Assembly: GCA_039654915.1 (NCBI GenBank) | Contig: CM077597.1 | Span: forward strand, 37,112,001-37,176,000 | Direction: 5' to 3' | Length of the DNA: 64,000 nucleotides | Source of the DNA: Aquilaria yunnanensis | Taxonomy: Eukaryota > Streptophyta > Magnoliopsida > Malvales > Thymelaeaceae | Shown here: piece by piece, positions 1 through 11,671 of the stretch | Layout of the letters: each line of letters opens with the position of its first letter | How positions within the stretch are numbered: the first letter of the stretch is position 1 | Notes under the pieces: generated by a model | What the model was told of the DNA's origin: nothing | The model's input: only the letters and a program-made list of their open reading frames with translations | Databases searched by the model: none | Translations under genes and position numbers: made by a program

Positions 1-86
1 ACCTGGGGACCTAAAAAAGACCTTATGGAAAAGGTATCTTGATGAATACCCAAAGCTAAAGGCCATTTTGGAGGGCCAAAATTTTT
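1..86 (+). pseudogene. 3' end of pol of LTR-X element X1 (partial)
   Basis: A short frame from base 2 encodes a charged tail (tryptophan, lysine and tyrosine rich) and stops at a TAA just before a purine tract and an LTR start. This is where the C-terminus of an LTR-retrotransposon polyprotein should lie. The rest of the element lies left of the window. Gypsy is likelier than copia because of the very long LTR, but no diagnostic domain is visible here. Confidence 0.5.
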
Positions 87-98
87 AAGGGGGGAGGA
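87..98 (+). promoter_or_regulatory. Polypurine tract of X1
   Basis: An uninterrupted A/G run, AAGGGGGGAGGA, lies two bases before the LTR start TGTTACC. It is the expected plus-strand priming site for reverse transcription and marks the following LTR as a 3' LTR. Confidence 0.75.
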
Positions 99-383
99 TT
101 GTTACCACCTCATAAAAATGGGAGAATTAGAAGCGCGGCATAATGGTAAAAAAAACCATTATATTGTGTAATTCTCACCTTAGTTATTGAAGTATAAAGG
201 GTAAAAGGCATGATCAACACCTCCTTAAAAGTGTTCCAAGTTGGTAACTTGGCCCCCAAGAAAAGCCTTAAGGATTCCTTGTTTGTCAAGCAACCTATGG
301 ACTTTTTTGTAAGGTTTTGGAAATACAGGTACTCAATTGCAAAACACTCAAGAAAGAGCTTTGGAGAATTATGGGAAGGATAT

Positions 384-1341
384 TGATAGCCAAACTGCTA
401 TCTCCCTGAGCACCTAAGGACCCCGGAAAGGAGGGAGCCAAACGCTTGAGGCACGCGACCTCGGTAACCCGCCAATACCAACCTCAGGAAACTACCATAT
501 TGCCTCTATCGGGAGGGCGACCGAGTCAGCTTCGGGGAGAAGTGCCAGCCACCTTCTGCAGGTGAAAGCCCCCTAAAGGGCTAACTTCGGAGCCAGGGAA
601 TGCCCCGAAGTACCACTGCGACTCCGGGAAAAGGTCCCTCACTCCGAAGTGAGACATCAACCAAGAACACCTCGGAGCTATGGTAGAGCCATCAAGGAGC
701 CTCTGACATTACGCCCGTACACCCTACACGCCGTCCTTGCAGGCACTCTGACGCGTCGCCACTGCCTACGTCCTGTCATGTAGGGCTATGATTATCGTAG
801 CTCGTGGCTCGAGGAGCCTGCAGGCGGCTAGGCGCCCCCCATGCCCAGAAGTACGGATGGTGTTCGTCCATACACGTGCTACAATCTGAAGGGCTCACCC
901 CCTCCTATATATACCAGGGGAATGGTCGCAGGCAAGAGACCTTTCTCTCCTCTCTCCGCTCTGAATCCTCTCCTTCCAGCCCTCAAAAGAAAAGACAAAT
1001 AGGCAAGACTCTCTGGTACTTGCTGCTCTCTCTCTCTACCCCTCCCAAAGCACTGACTTGGGCGTCCGAGGCTCCTCCCCGAAAAATCACTCCGGGGACC
1101 TCCTAACCCCTGTTTTCTAAGTGTTTCAGGCCAGTCCTCCTGAGGAATCCCCATTTTGGACCTTTCTCTTATGCCGAAAGTGCTTCTCGGCCTCACCATG
1201 CCTGCCACGAGAAGATGCTGCCGGCCATCATAGGCAGTCCACACAGAGCACCTTCTTTCAGGGCTTGCCTACACCTCCTGAAACTCCTGCTGCCTTCTCC
1301 ACGACACACAGTGGAGATTCTGATGGCCCTCATTGCCATCA
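384..1341 (+). mobile_element. Solo LTR of the Tat gypsy family
   Basis: The 958-bp LTR starts TGATAGCC and ends GCCATCA. It is flanked by a perfect 5-bp TSD, GATAT (379-383 and 1342-1346). The uninterrupted site is visible in the minus-strand X LTR near 47640. The body shares the CGAAG-rich, CTCGG-rich sequence and the end of the TatB and TatC LTRs. There is no internal sequence, so LTR-LTR recombination is the simplest origin. Confidence 0.9.
906..913 (+). promoter_or_regulatory. TATA box of the Tat solo LTR
   Basis: TATATATA followed by ACCAGGGGAATGG lies at the same place as TATAAATACCAGGG in the TatC LTR and a degenerate TTATAGACCAGGG in TatB. It is the probable core promoter at the U3/R boundary. 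Confidence 0.6.
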
Positions 1342-2024
1342 GATATGAGTGGTATGAAAGTGCTATTGGGGGACCAAATTGCTTATGGAAGACAAGTGTG
1401 GGCAAAGAAAACACAAAAGGGGCTTATGGACCTAAGTGTCCTTGTGTAGGCCATTGGTTGTTTATGCTTTTGACTTGAGTCAAATGGAGAAATTTTAGGG
1501 CTATCCCACTCAAGGGAGGATAGCTAAGGCATGGTAGGGATATCGCCAAATGTGGGCCAAGAAATTAAGCATATTAAACCAAGGTTTTGTAGCAAGGAAA
1601 TGGACATAAAGCAAGGTTAGGCTTGTTAAGTGTGTTTTATGCCCTGAAGCTCATTTAAGCCAATTTAAGTGGCCAACTCACTTATCTCTCACCCATTTTT
1701 AGCCTCCTTCAGCCCAAGAATATAGCCACACCTCCTCCATGGCCACCACAGCTTCAAACTTGCAATTGATTGAAATTGAAGGAAAAAGGAAGCAATTGGA
1801 AGCAAACTAGAGCTATTACTTGGATACTTCAAGGATAAGGTTGATTTTTGACCTACCCACTTTGGTACGGTTTCACTTCCCCCCATGGATTATTTACTAT
1901 ATTTTCAAGCATCCATGGAGCTAGGGCTAAGCTTGGAAGAGAGCCATGAGCTTGATGAACCGAGCTTAGTGAGGGGGTGTACTTATTGAAGGTTTGGAGA
2001 CCTAGTGTGAAGTGCACAATGATG

Positions 2025-3441
2025 TGTTAGTGTTGTGCCCAAAACCCAATCATGAGATGATTGTATTTTTTGCACATTGAGTCATGATATTTTATTAAGG
2101 CATTAATCCAACAATTATGTTTGTTGTTTTGTTTCTGCGTAATTTAACAAACATAATTGTAACCCTAGAATAATGATATTCTTAAGCATCCCTGGTCTAG
2201 TATTATTGTGGACCGGGTTGCAATAATACATAACGACTAGCATATGTGGAGACTAATATGAGATATGTATTCTACATATGGGTACAAGTTGGAGAACTTG
2301 TGTACTGGACCGACCCACCATGAAAACACTACATGGATCGTTATATGAGTGTCATAAGTGATTCTCGTAGTGATCATGGTATATGTAGTCCTTCGACCTA
2401 AGATCATCAAGGTTCCCTACATGTGAGTCACATACTTTGATACTTTCCTTTGTTGCTCGTAACTGAGTGAACTTGAAGGAGGTCATTGGGTATGTCACAT
2501 ATCATGCGGAGGGATTTGTATGATCAAGATGGGATTTGTCCCACCTATGTAACGGGAGTGATACCTTCAGGCCCCTTGATAGAATAAGACTTAGAAAAAT
2601 GCATGGCCATGCTCAGATGAGTTGATATACGATATCAATGTCATCAGTTTAAGTTGGTCCACTCGGTAGTTAAGAAACCAAAGATTGGGCTATACGAGAG
2701 TGACACATTCTATGTCTCGTGCTTAGTTTTGATATCTTGGACAAAGGGACAATGGCATATATCGGTGATGATCATAAAGGTTTAGTCGAATCATCGACAA
2801 TCTTATCACTTGGGTAGCAATGAAGTGTTGCTAGACACCGCTCATTGCTTATGATCATAAATGTGATTTATGATCATTGCCAACGTGGTAAGAGCCTATT
2901 GGGTCACACACATAGAGCTATTTGGATCATTAGAGTGCATGGGCTAATAATTTGGGTTTTCATTTTACAATAATTTCGTATTAATAATGGGCCCAATAGT
3001 TGAGCCATTATTAAGCCCGAAATTAAAGCCTAATTGGATTAGGGCTTTGAAACCTATTAGGCCTGGAAGTTGAGTATCACTATGAATACAACTTTTAGTG
3101 AGAAATTCGCAGGTCTCATTGCCCTAGCCTCCCCAAAGGACAGCCACACTATTCTCTTGCAACTCCTTGGAGGACGCAAGCTAGCACTGCGAGCGCAAGA
3201 AAAACGCATCTGCCGGGATGTGGTGGAAGCGTGGTGATCCTGAGAGGCTCGTGTGGATACCGTAGAGAGCCTGAACATGTCAACTGTTCAAGTTTTTTGA
3301 TTCGACTCTACAGTTGAGTGAGAGATCTGAACCGAAAATTAGGTATGAAATTTTTTGAACACCCGGTTTACCCCGTTTCACTTGGATCCTTGAGGGTTTC
3401 GATTAAATTCTGCTGTGCTATTTGGCTCTGGAATCCCATCA
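2025..3441 (+). repeat. Y1 5' LTR
   Basis: It starts TGTTAGTGTTGTGCCC and ends CCCATCA directly before the primer site. The TATA box is mutated to TATGAATA near 3079, whereas the 3' LTR keeps TATAAATA. A short palindrome around TGATCATAAATGTGATTTATGATCA lies in U3 near 2860-2880. Confidence 0.93.
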
Positions 3442-3442
3442 G

Positions 3443-3454
3443 TGGTATCAGAGC
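3443..3454 (+). promoter_or_regulatory. Y1 primer binding site (tRNA-iMet)
   Basis: TGGTATCAGAGC begins two bases after the LTR. It is complementary to the 3' end of plant initiator-Met tRNA, the usual copia primer. Confidence 0.92.
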
Positions 3455-4907
3455 TACTGGTGAAACCCTAAATCGGGACTAATGTTGAATCGCATGGTGT
3501 TATGTGTTCTGTTGCTTTTCGGCCATGATTAATTGGATTGATTCATGTTGCATGAAGCCGGAACTCGTAATGAACATATGGAATAATTAGAAATGACACA
3601 AATTGGTTAATGAGATTAACCCAAAATTGAATGGTATGAGATACCTATATGGAGTAGGATTCTTGCAATAGTTGCAAAAACCCTAGCTTGGTTCGGATTC
3701 AGCCTATTCGGGCACCGAAAGTAAGGTATTTTTGGTGGCTCGAATGGAGGAGTCTCGGGTGCCTGCTTGGTCAAGATAGAAGATTTTGGGCTAAGCAATT
3801 GTAAGACAATTTTTTGTGCCGGGGGGCGCTGACCGGCCAGCGGGATCGCCATATGCGAAGCGCCACATAAATAAAAATTGGTTAATCAACACGCAAAAAT
3901 TGGCATGCATCTTTGTTGAATGAGATTTGACATGATATACTGATTGGTGTTTGAAACATGGTACATGGTTATAGCCCTTGATTGGTTGTACTTGTAAATA
4001 CGGCCTGCGAGTCGTGCCTTTTCTTATCACTCTCATTGTACATTCTCTTCTCACCTCGAATGTAACTAGAGGTTTCTATTATTGATGTAATGGTGCATTA
4101 TGGGATCATCCAAGGTGATATGTCCAAGGATCATCCAAGGTGGTATGTCTAAGGAGGTGACAACAAAAGGGCAGCCAAGAATGGAAGAGAAGGAGCTTGT
4201 GAAGACTCTTTTCTTTTCTTAGGCTTTCATGATATTCTCATTGGCTTGAGAATATCGCATAGTTTGGGCTATAACCATGTCACACTTACTTTCTTGAATG
4301 CATGAGATGCATGTTTTATATTTGTATGTGATGCATGTATAAGACAATCGGAGATAACAAATTGGTGAGATCAAATGAAAAATCCCTCAAACAAATATTA
4401 AGTCATCAAATGTGATGCCTTCCAAATGTTGGCACTCGTCAAGACTTTGATCAACATTAGGTGGGTTTGCCAAAGCAAAGCACCTATGTTCATCTTGGTA
4501 AGGCACGATGGGATAATAGTGATATCCAAATTGCTAACTTTGGGTCTGACTTAACTAAGTCATCCTAATAGGATTAGGGACATAAAGGCATAGAGTTGGG
4601 CTTATGCTCATGAGATGAGCTTGGAAAAGTGTTGTTCACCCAACTATCCAAGAGTTGCATAAGATGCAATTGGCAAGGAGTTGGCTACCTAAATAGCTGT
4701 AACTTGAGAGAAAAGCCAAAGCTGACTCAGGTTGTGGTCAAATATGGATCTTGGCCCACTAGAATACCTTAGTGCCGAGGTGTTCTGAAATAATATCGAG
4801 GGTTATTATTTTGAAGAAAATAGTGGGAGTATCGTTTAATAAAAGTCCTTATTAAATGAATTAAAATACATGACTCTTATAGTGCATATTTACTATTGTA
4901 GATAACC
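3455..4907 (+). other. Y1 untranslated leader, with a 25-bp tandem repeat at 4103-4152
   Basis: There is 1.45 kb between the primer site and the gag start with no convincing coding frame. Two 25-bp copies, starting GGATCATCCAAGGTG, lie end to end at 4103-4127 and 4128-4152 with two differences. Copy Y2 keeps only about 190 bp of this leader: it matches the first about 45 bp and the last about 130 bp. Confidence 0.7.
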
Positions 4908-5423
4908 ATGGCACAAAACACATCGACACTTTCGTTGCGATCGATCCTTGAGAAGGAAAAACTGAATGGGACCAACTTTCTCAAATGGTACCGAAACTTG
5001 AGGATAGTCCTCCAGCAAGAGAGAAAGGCCTATGTCCTAGAGCAGCCCATTCTGAATGAGCTTGCTGCCACTGCTCCAAGAGCTGAAAGGGATGCTCAAA
5101 AGAGGCATTCTGATGATGCTTTGGATTTTGCATGCCTCATACTTATTACCATGGAATCTGAGCTTCAGAAGCAACATGAGAACATAGGGGTGTTCGATAT
5201 GATCGAACATCTCAAAATGCTTTTCCAAGAGCAAGCTAGGCATGAGAGGTTTGAGACCTCTAAGGCATTGTTTCAGTGCAAGATGTCTGAGGGAAGTCCC
5301 GTGGGTCCTCATGTGCTCAAGATGATTGGGTACATTGAGAATCTTGAGAATTTGGGATTTGCTCTTCAGAAAGAGTTGGCTATTGATGTAGTCTTGCAAT
5401 CATTGCCTGAAAGCTACAGTTAG
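4908..5423 (+). pseudogene. gag: Y1 gag, capsid part
   Basis: The frame begins ATGGCACAAAACAC after ATAACC and reads as a copia Gag: an N-terminal segment around LNGTNFLKWYRNLR, then a helical capsid-like body. It stops at TAG 5421-5423, where the sibling copy Y2 has CAG, so the stop is a C-to-T change specific to Y1. The frame resumes at once in the same phase. In a live element this product forms the cytoplasmic virus-like particle. Confidence 0.88.
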
Positions 5424-5429
5424 TTCGTC

Positions 5430-5840
5430 ATGAACTATAACATGAACGACCTAGACAAGTCCCTCCCTGAATTGCTCAACATGTTAAGAACTGCTGAGCA
5501 AAACCTTAAGAAGGCTAAGCCCATTTTGATGGTTCAAAAGGGCAAGGGAAAGGGAAAAGCCAACAAGAAGAAGGATAAAGCTAATGGAAAGTCTAATACT
5601 AATTCTTCTTCAGCTGCACTGAAACCAAAAGGTGGTATGGCAAAGGAAGGGGAGTGCTTCCTTTGTAAGCAACCTGGACACTGGAAGTGCAACTGCAAGC
5701 TCTATCTTGAAGAACTTGCTAAGGAAAAGGGAAGTAAGACTTCCACTTCAGGTATTCTTGTTATAGAGGCTAACTTTCCTACTTCCTCATCTTGGGTATT
5801 GGATACTGGATGTGGATCTCACATTTGTGCAAATGTGTAG
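5430..5840 (+). pseudogene. gag: Y1 gag nucleocapsid and start of protease
   Basis: A lysine-rich basic segment is followed by an intact CX2CX4HX4C zinc knuckle (CFLCKQPGHWKCNC, about 5658-5699). Next come the protease residues WVLDTGCGSH (about 5794-5823), with the catalytic Asp of the D-T/S-G motif. The frame ends at TAG 5838-5840. Y2 carries the same TAG at 33968-33970, so this nonsense codon is shared by two independent insertions. It probably replaced a CAG glutamine. Confidence 0.88.
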
Positions 5841-5861
5841 GATATAAATAGAAGTAGAAGA

Positions 5862-6713
5862 TTGGCCCGAGGTGAAGTGGACCTACGTGTTGGAAATGGA
5901 GCAAGGGTTGCTGCCTTAGCCGTAGGGACTTATGTTCTCACTTTACCTAGTGGATTAGTTTTAGAATTAGACAACTGCTACTTTGTGCCTACTATTAGTA
6001 GAAATTTGATTTCTGTTTCTTGTTTGGACGAGAAAGGTTTTTCATTTATAATAAAGGACAAATGTTGTTCTATTTATTTGAATGAAATCTTTTATGGTAG
6101 TGCTCAACTTAGCAATGGGTTGTACGTTCTAGGCCTTAAAGATCCAATCTATAATGTGAATACCAAGAAGGTCAGATTAAATGATTCGAACCTGACCTAT
6201 CTCTGGCACTGTTGCCTGGGCCATATAAATGAGACCTGCATATCCAAGCTCCATAAGGATGGACTCTTGGACTCATTTGATTTTGAATCATATGAGACAT
6301 GTGAGTCATGTTTGTTGGGAAAGATGACCAAAGCCCCATTCACATGGCAAAGTGAAAGGGCTACTGACTTACTAGGACTCATGCATAGTGATGTATGTGG
6401 CCCTATGTCTACACAAGCTAGAGGAGGTTTCCAATACTTCATTACTTTCACTGATGACTTCAGCAGATATGGCTATGTGTATCTCATGAGACACAAGTCA
6501 GAATCCTTTGAAAAGTTCAAAGAATTCAAGAATGAAGTAGAGAATCAACTCGGGAAGAGTATTAAAGTGCTTCGATCAGATCGAGGTGGAGAGTACTTGG
6601 ATTGAGAATTCCTTGACTATCTGAAGGAGTGTGGTATAGTATCACAACTCACTCCACCAGGTACACCTCAATGGAATGGTGTATCTGAAAGGAGAAATCG
6701 AACTCTGTTAGAC
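5862..6713 (+). pseudogene. int: Y1 protease end and integrase
   Basis: After the protease remainder, the integrase zinc domain shows the H..H..C..C pattern (LWHCCLGHIN then CESCLLGKM, about 6202-6327). The catalytic core follows: Asp in HSDVCGPM and Asp in the FTDDFSRYG region. The frame meets TGA at 6603-6605, where Y2 reads CGA. The same phase continues through SQLTPPGTPQ and the ERRNRTLLDM motif that contains the third acidic residue. Confidence 0.88.
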
Positions 6714-8316
6714 ATGGTTCGCTCTATGATGAGTCAAGCTGACCTTCCAAACTCCTTTTGGGGACATGCTCTAGAGATAGCTGCTTTTACACTAAACCGA
6801 GTTCCATCTAAATCGGTTCAAAAGACACCATATGAGATATGGAGTGGGAGGCGTCCCAATTTGTCTTTTATGAAGATTTGGGGCTGTGACGCTTATGTGA
6901 AACGTCAATCCTCTGACAAACTAGGGCCCAAATCTCAAAAATGCCTTTTTGTTGGGTATCCCAAAGAAACAAAGGGTTACTATTTCTACACTCCTTCTGA
7001 GCAAAAAGTGTTTGTTGCTCGAACTGGTGGCTTTTTGGAAAAAGAGTTTATCTCTAAAGGAACTAGTGGGAGGAAAGTAGAACTTGAAGAAATTCAAGAA
7101 CAACAAGGAGACATCGAACCTGAAATGGAACCTGAACAAACATCGCAAGATGTTGTTCAAGAGTCTGTTCCTGTAGCACAGAGCCCACGTAAGACTGGTA
7201 GGATTCAACGTGAGCGTAAGAGATATGGATTTCTCGTGACTCACACCAGTGATGTGATGCTCATGGATCAGGATGAGCCCACAACCTACCAGCAAGCTAT
7301 GTCGGGGCCTAACTCTGAGAAGTGGCTAGTGGCCATGAAATCCGAGATGGAATTCATGTATGAAAACCAAGTATGGACTTTGGTTGACCCACCTGAAGGG
7401 GTAAAACCCATAGGGTGCAAATGGGTTTTCAAGAAGAAAACTGACATGGATGGTAATGTGATTACCTTTAAGGGACGATTGGTTGTAAAAGGTTTCAAGC
7501 AAATTCATGGTATTCACTATGATGAAACTTTTTCACCAGTTGCTATGATTAAATCCATCCGAATTTTGTTTGCTATTGCTGCACACTATGATTATGAGAT
7601 ATGGCAAATGGATGTCAAACTGCATTCCTAAATGGAAAGCTACTTGAGGATGTGTACATGACACAACCTAAGGGTTTTGTCACTCCTGAGAAAGCCAATA
7701 AAGTGTACAAGTTGCAAAGCTCCATTTATGGACCGAAACAAGCTTCTCGAAGTTGGAATGTTCGTTTTGATAATGCAATCAAAGAGTTTGGTTTTATCAA
7801 AAATGAAGATGAACCTTGTGTCTACAAGAAGGTTAGTGGGAGCGCTGTTGTCTTCTTGGTATTGTATGTAGATGACATACTACTCACCGGGAATGACATT
7901 CCTGCGCTACAGTCTATGAAGACTTGGCTAAGGAAATGTTTCTCTATGAAGGACTTGGGTGAAGCAGCCTATGTGTTAGGCATCAGGATCTATAGAGATA
8001 GATCTAGAAAGCTTCTTGGCCTAAGTCAAAGTACATATATTGACAAGGTGCTAAAGAGGTTTAGCATGCAAGATTCCAAGAAAGGTTCTTGCCCATGTCA
8101 CATGGTATCACTCTTTCTAGATCTCAGTGTCTGAGTACAACCGAGGAGAGAGAGCGCATGAGTAAGATTCCATATGCCTCAGCAATTGGATCTATCATGT
8201 ATGCCATGATATGTACTCGTCACGATGTCTCATATGCTTTGAGCATGATGAGTAGGTACCAATCAAACCCCGGTGAGAGTCACTGGACAGCTGTTAAGAA
8301 CATCCTTGAGTACTTA
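6714..8316 (+). pseudogene. rt: Y1 integrase C-terminus and reverse transcriptase
   Basis: The frame runs through the copia integrase tail (GRRPNLSFMKIWGCDAYVK) and a charged linker into RT: WVFKKKTDMDGN, FKGRLVVKGF, YDETFSPV, IWQMDVK. A 1-nt deletion near 7618 moves the frame to 7601-8134, which holds the active site YVDDILLTGND (about 7867-7899). A second 1-nt deletion near 8084 moves it back to 8089-8316 (PYASAIGSIMYAM, YQSNPGESHW). Both frameshifts are shown by comparison with Y2, which has the extra base at each place. Confidence 0.88.
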
Positions 8317-8853
8317 TGAAGGACTAAGGATGCATTCTTGGTTTTTGGAGGTGAAGATGAGCTCGTTGTAAGGGGTTACACCAATGCAAGCTTCCAATCC
8401 GATAAGCATGATTTTAGATCGTAATCTGGTTATGTGTTTTGTATTGGTGGTGGTACTGTGAGTTGGAAGAGTTCAAAGCAAGAGACAGTAGCTGACTCTA
8501 CAACAGAATCTGAGTACATTACCGCCTTTGATGCTGCGAAGGAGCCAGTTTGGATCAAGAAGTTGATCACTCAACTTGGAGTGGTTCCAAGCATTGTCGA
8601 CCCGATAGAGCTCTATTGTGACAACAATGGAGCAATCGCACAGGCTAAGGAACCTCGATCTCACCAGTGATCCAAACATATACTCCGACGCTATCATCTC
8701 ATCAGGGAGATCATCGAGAGGGGTGATGTAAGGATATGCAGGACTTCGACAGACAGTAACATTGCTGATCCACTGACAAAGCCCCTTACGCAGCAAAAGC
8801 ATGATAGCCATTCTAGGTCCATTGGTATTAGATACATGGATGATTGGCTTTAG
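8317..8853 (+). pseudogene. rnh: Y1 RNase H and polyprotein end
   Basis: One phase encodes [46 protein letters not shown] and a tail ending DPLTKPL...MDDWL before TAG 8851-8853. Three in-frame stops break it: TGA 8317-8319, TAA 8422-8424 and TGA 8668-8670. All three are present at the same codons in Y2. The RNase H acidic residues in TESEY and YCDN are still visible. Confidence 0.88.
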
Positions 8854-8856
8854 TGC

Positions 8857-8867
8857 AAGTGGGAGAT
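8857..8867 (+). promoter_or_regulatory. Y1 polypurine tract
   Basis: AAGTGGGAGAT lies immediately before the 3' LTR start TGTTAG. The same tract precedes the Y2 3' LTR as AAGTAGGAGAT. Confidence 0.7.
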
Positions 8868-10284
8868 TGTTAGTGTTGTGCCCAAAAGCCATTCATGAGA
8901 TGATTGTATTTTTTGCACATTGAGTCATGATATTTTATTAAGGCATTAATCCAGCAATTATGTTTGTTGTTTTGTTTTTGCGTAATTTAACAAACATAAT
9001 TGTAACCCTAGAATAATGATATTCTTAAACATCCCTGGTTTAGTATTATTGTGGAGCGGGTTGCAATAATACATAACGACTAGCATATGTGGAGACTAAT
9101 ATGAGATATGTAGTGTACATATGGGTACAAGTTGGAGAACTTGTGTACTGGACCGACCCACCATGAGAACACTACTTGGATCGTTATATGAGTGTCATAA
9201 GTGATTCTCATAATGATCATGGTATATGTAGTCCTTTGACCTAAGATCATCAAGGTTCCCTACATGTGAGTCACATACTTTGATACTTTCCTTTGTTGCT
9301 CATAACTGAGTGAACTTGAAGGAGGTCATTGGGTATGTCACATATCATGCCGAGGGATTTGTATGATCAAGATGGGATTTGTCCCTCCTATGTAACGGGA
9401 GTGATATCTTCGGGCCCCTTGATAGAGTAAGACTTAGAAAAATGCATGGCCATGCTCAGATGAGTTGATATACAATATCAATGTCATCAGTTTAAGTTGG
9501 TCCACTCGGTAATCAAGAAACCAAAGATTGGGCTATACGAGAGTGACACATTCCATGTCTCGTGCTTAGTTTTGATATCTTGGACAAAGGGACAATGGCA
9601 TATATCAGTGATGATCATAAAGGTTTAGTCGAATCATCGACAATCTTATCACTTGGGTAGCAATGATGTGTTGCTAGACACCCCTTATTGCTTATGATCA
9701 TAAATGTGATTTATGATCATTGCCAACGTGGTAAGAGCCTATTGGGTCGCACACATAGAGCTATTTGGATCATTAGAGTGCATGGGCTAATAATTTGCAT
9801 TTTGGTTTCACAATAATTTCGTATTAATAATGGGCCCAATAGTTAAGCCATTATTAAGCCCGAAATTAAAGCCTAATTGGATTAGGGCTTTGAAACCTAT
9901 TAGGCCTGGAAGTTGAGTCTCACTATAAATACAACTTCTAGTGAGAAATTTGCAGGTCTCCTTGACCTAGCCTCCCAAAAGGACAACCACACTCTTCTCT
10001 TGCAATTCTTTGGAAGACGCAAGCTAGCACTGCGAGCGCAAGAGAAACGCATCTGCTGGGACGTGGTGGAAGCGTGGTGATCCTGAGAGGCTTGTGTGGA
10101 TACCATAGAGAGTCGGAACACATCAACTGTTCAGGTTTTGTGATTTGACTCTACAGTTGAGTGAGAGATCTCAACCGAAAATTAGGTATGAAATTTTTCG
10201 AACACCCGGTTTACCCCGTTTCACTTGGATCCTGGAGGGTTTCGGTTAAATTCCGCTGCGCTGTTTGGCTTCCAAAACCCACCA
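8868..10284 (+). repeat. Y1 3' LTR
   Basis: It is collinear with the 5' LTR and equal in length (1,417 bp), with scattered substitutions. It starts TGTTAGTGTTGTG and ends CCCACCA before TCATG. The TATA box TATAAATA is intact in CTCACTATAAATACAAC near 9924. Confidence 0.92.
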
Positions 10285-11671
10285 TCATGGTAGTGAAGTA
10301 AGGGTTTATAGAGCCCAAATTTAGTACTAACTAGTGTTAAAATCCTCCTAATGTCAAGTATTAGCTTGATGAGGGCTTTTACAGTGATTTATTGATGTTT
10401 ATTGCATGTTTTATGCACTAATCTACGGTTTATGCTACTGCCGTATTTCATGTGTTTGTTGGTTGTGAATGGCTGCTGCATTTGGTTGCTATATATTGTA
10501 TATATGCATTGTGGTTTTGTGTTTCAGTGTCTTTGGATGCAGGTTTTGATGATGTGTACATTGCCTATCACCTTCAAACTAACCATTGTGGTTTGACTTT
10601 TGCTCTGAATTTTCAATTACTTGAACTTCCGTATGTGTAGTTATGATCTTGAAATTTTGGTGATTTTAGGCGTACATTTGTTATTTTTAGGGATGGTACT
10701 TATTGTGCTATGCACCAGCTGTCCAGCATCCTGTTCTGGAGTCCATTGTGTTTCAGGCACTCCTGTAAGTTAGGGTGCATATTTAACTAGGTTAAGACCA
10801 TTTTGTAGTGTATGTATGCTTGTACATGTAGTGTATGTAAAATGAGACAAGTATGTGGACATTTGAGTAATGTTTTGCCTATGTATGTGATCTGGTGCAA
10901 AGCTGCCTACGTGTGAATGATAGGCTACTTACTGGTAAATTCGGTTTTGGCCACTTAATGTAGCTAGATGTAAAATAATGTATTTCCTATCTGTATTGGA
11001 CATGTATGGGATAGCCTTTGAGGGCTTTCCCCTTGTGAATGAAGTGTTTGCACACTTATGAAATTTTGTATAGGCAAAATGGTCATAAAGTGACGAAAAT
11101 TTTGACTCTGCACTCAAAGTGACCAGAATTTTGACTCTACACTCAAAGTTCTATATCTTAATTTTGAGACCTATAGCCAAAGATATGACGTTGCAAAGTT
11201 GGCTAAGTTACTGGTTATTTGGTCTGAATTTTGAAACCAAACTCAAAAATCCATAACTTGGTCCATAGGTGTTCTATTGATGTTAAAAAAAATTCCTTGG
11301 TTTGTTATAAGTCTCTAGTTGATAATGGATCAAATAAAATAGGGGGTTACATGGCTAAATTAATACAGTTTATTGGAGGAAATTTAGGTGCAGTGGCTGG
11401 AATTTTTGAACCTAGTAAGAATGCTTAATGTGTGGAAGCCAAAACTAAGACTTGTGCTAGTGTTTTCCTTCTTAGCTACCATAGTGTGCATAAATCTAAA
11501 TATGTGTGTTCTAGCTAGATCAATATGCATGTATTTACATAGTGCTCAAGAGGGTCACTTAAGTATGTACACTAGGGGGTGTTATTCTGATGACCTACAG
11601 GACACACAAATCCTGGGAGTTTAAATGCAAAATTTTGGCATCATAATTGGGTTACCCTAGAATGGGTAACA

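Larger units (their letters stand above)
2025..10284 (+). mobile_element. Full-length Ty1/copia element Y1 (non-functional)
   Basis: Two 1,417-bp LTRs (2025-3441 and 8868-10284) flank a tRNA-iMet primer site, a 1.45-kb leader and a gag-protease-integrase-RT-RNase H region in copia order. The flanks are TGATG (2020-2024) and TCATG (10285-10289), a TSD with one mismatch. The empty site is readable in the minus-strand X LTRs near 46975, which supports this boundary. At least six stops and two 1-nt frameshifts break the polyprotein. The family has three more copies here (31390, 19218, 59380). The lineage looks close to Tork/Angela/TAR types; I cannot fix it. Confidence 0.93.
100..11671 (+). mobile_element. 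LTR-X 3' LTR of element X1, interrupted by two insertions
   Basis: The LTR opens TGTTACC after the purine tract and closes GGTAACA at 11671, a 7-bp inverted terminal repeat. Removing the Tat solo LTR (384-1341) and copia Y1 (2025-10284), each with one TSD copy, leaves about 2.34 kb. This is close to the 2.48-kb solo copies on the minus strand at 45432-47917 and 48672-51153. Segments 100-383, 1347-2019 and 10290-11671 align collinearly with those copies. The left LTR and internal region are outside the window. ORFs inside it are short and not collinear with any protein. Confidence 0.85.

Noticed and set aside
804..1478. Several overlapping short ORFs in the Tat solo LTR and adjacent X LTR
   Set aside because: They lie in non-coding LTR sequence, and some run across the insertion boundary at 1341, so they cannot be old genes.
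3057..3278. Minus-strand ORF of 73-105 codons recurring in the Y LTRs (also 9900-10121, 20157-20471, 60320-60634)
   Set aside because: It recurs because the LTR recurs. It shifts and is broken in Y2 and resembles no family, so it is probably fortuitous in the G/C-richer R/U5 region.
10281..10289. Alternative Y1 right end at CATCA (10287)
   Set aside because: Ending at 10284 gives equal LTR lengths and a TSD (TGATG/TCATG) that agrees with the empty site in the minus-strand X LTRs.
10402..11624. Short ORFs in the right part of the X1 LTR
   Set aside because: The equivalent minus-strand X copies do not preserve them as intact frames.
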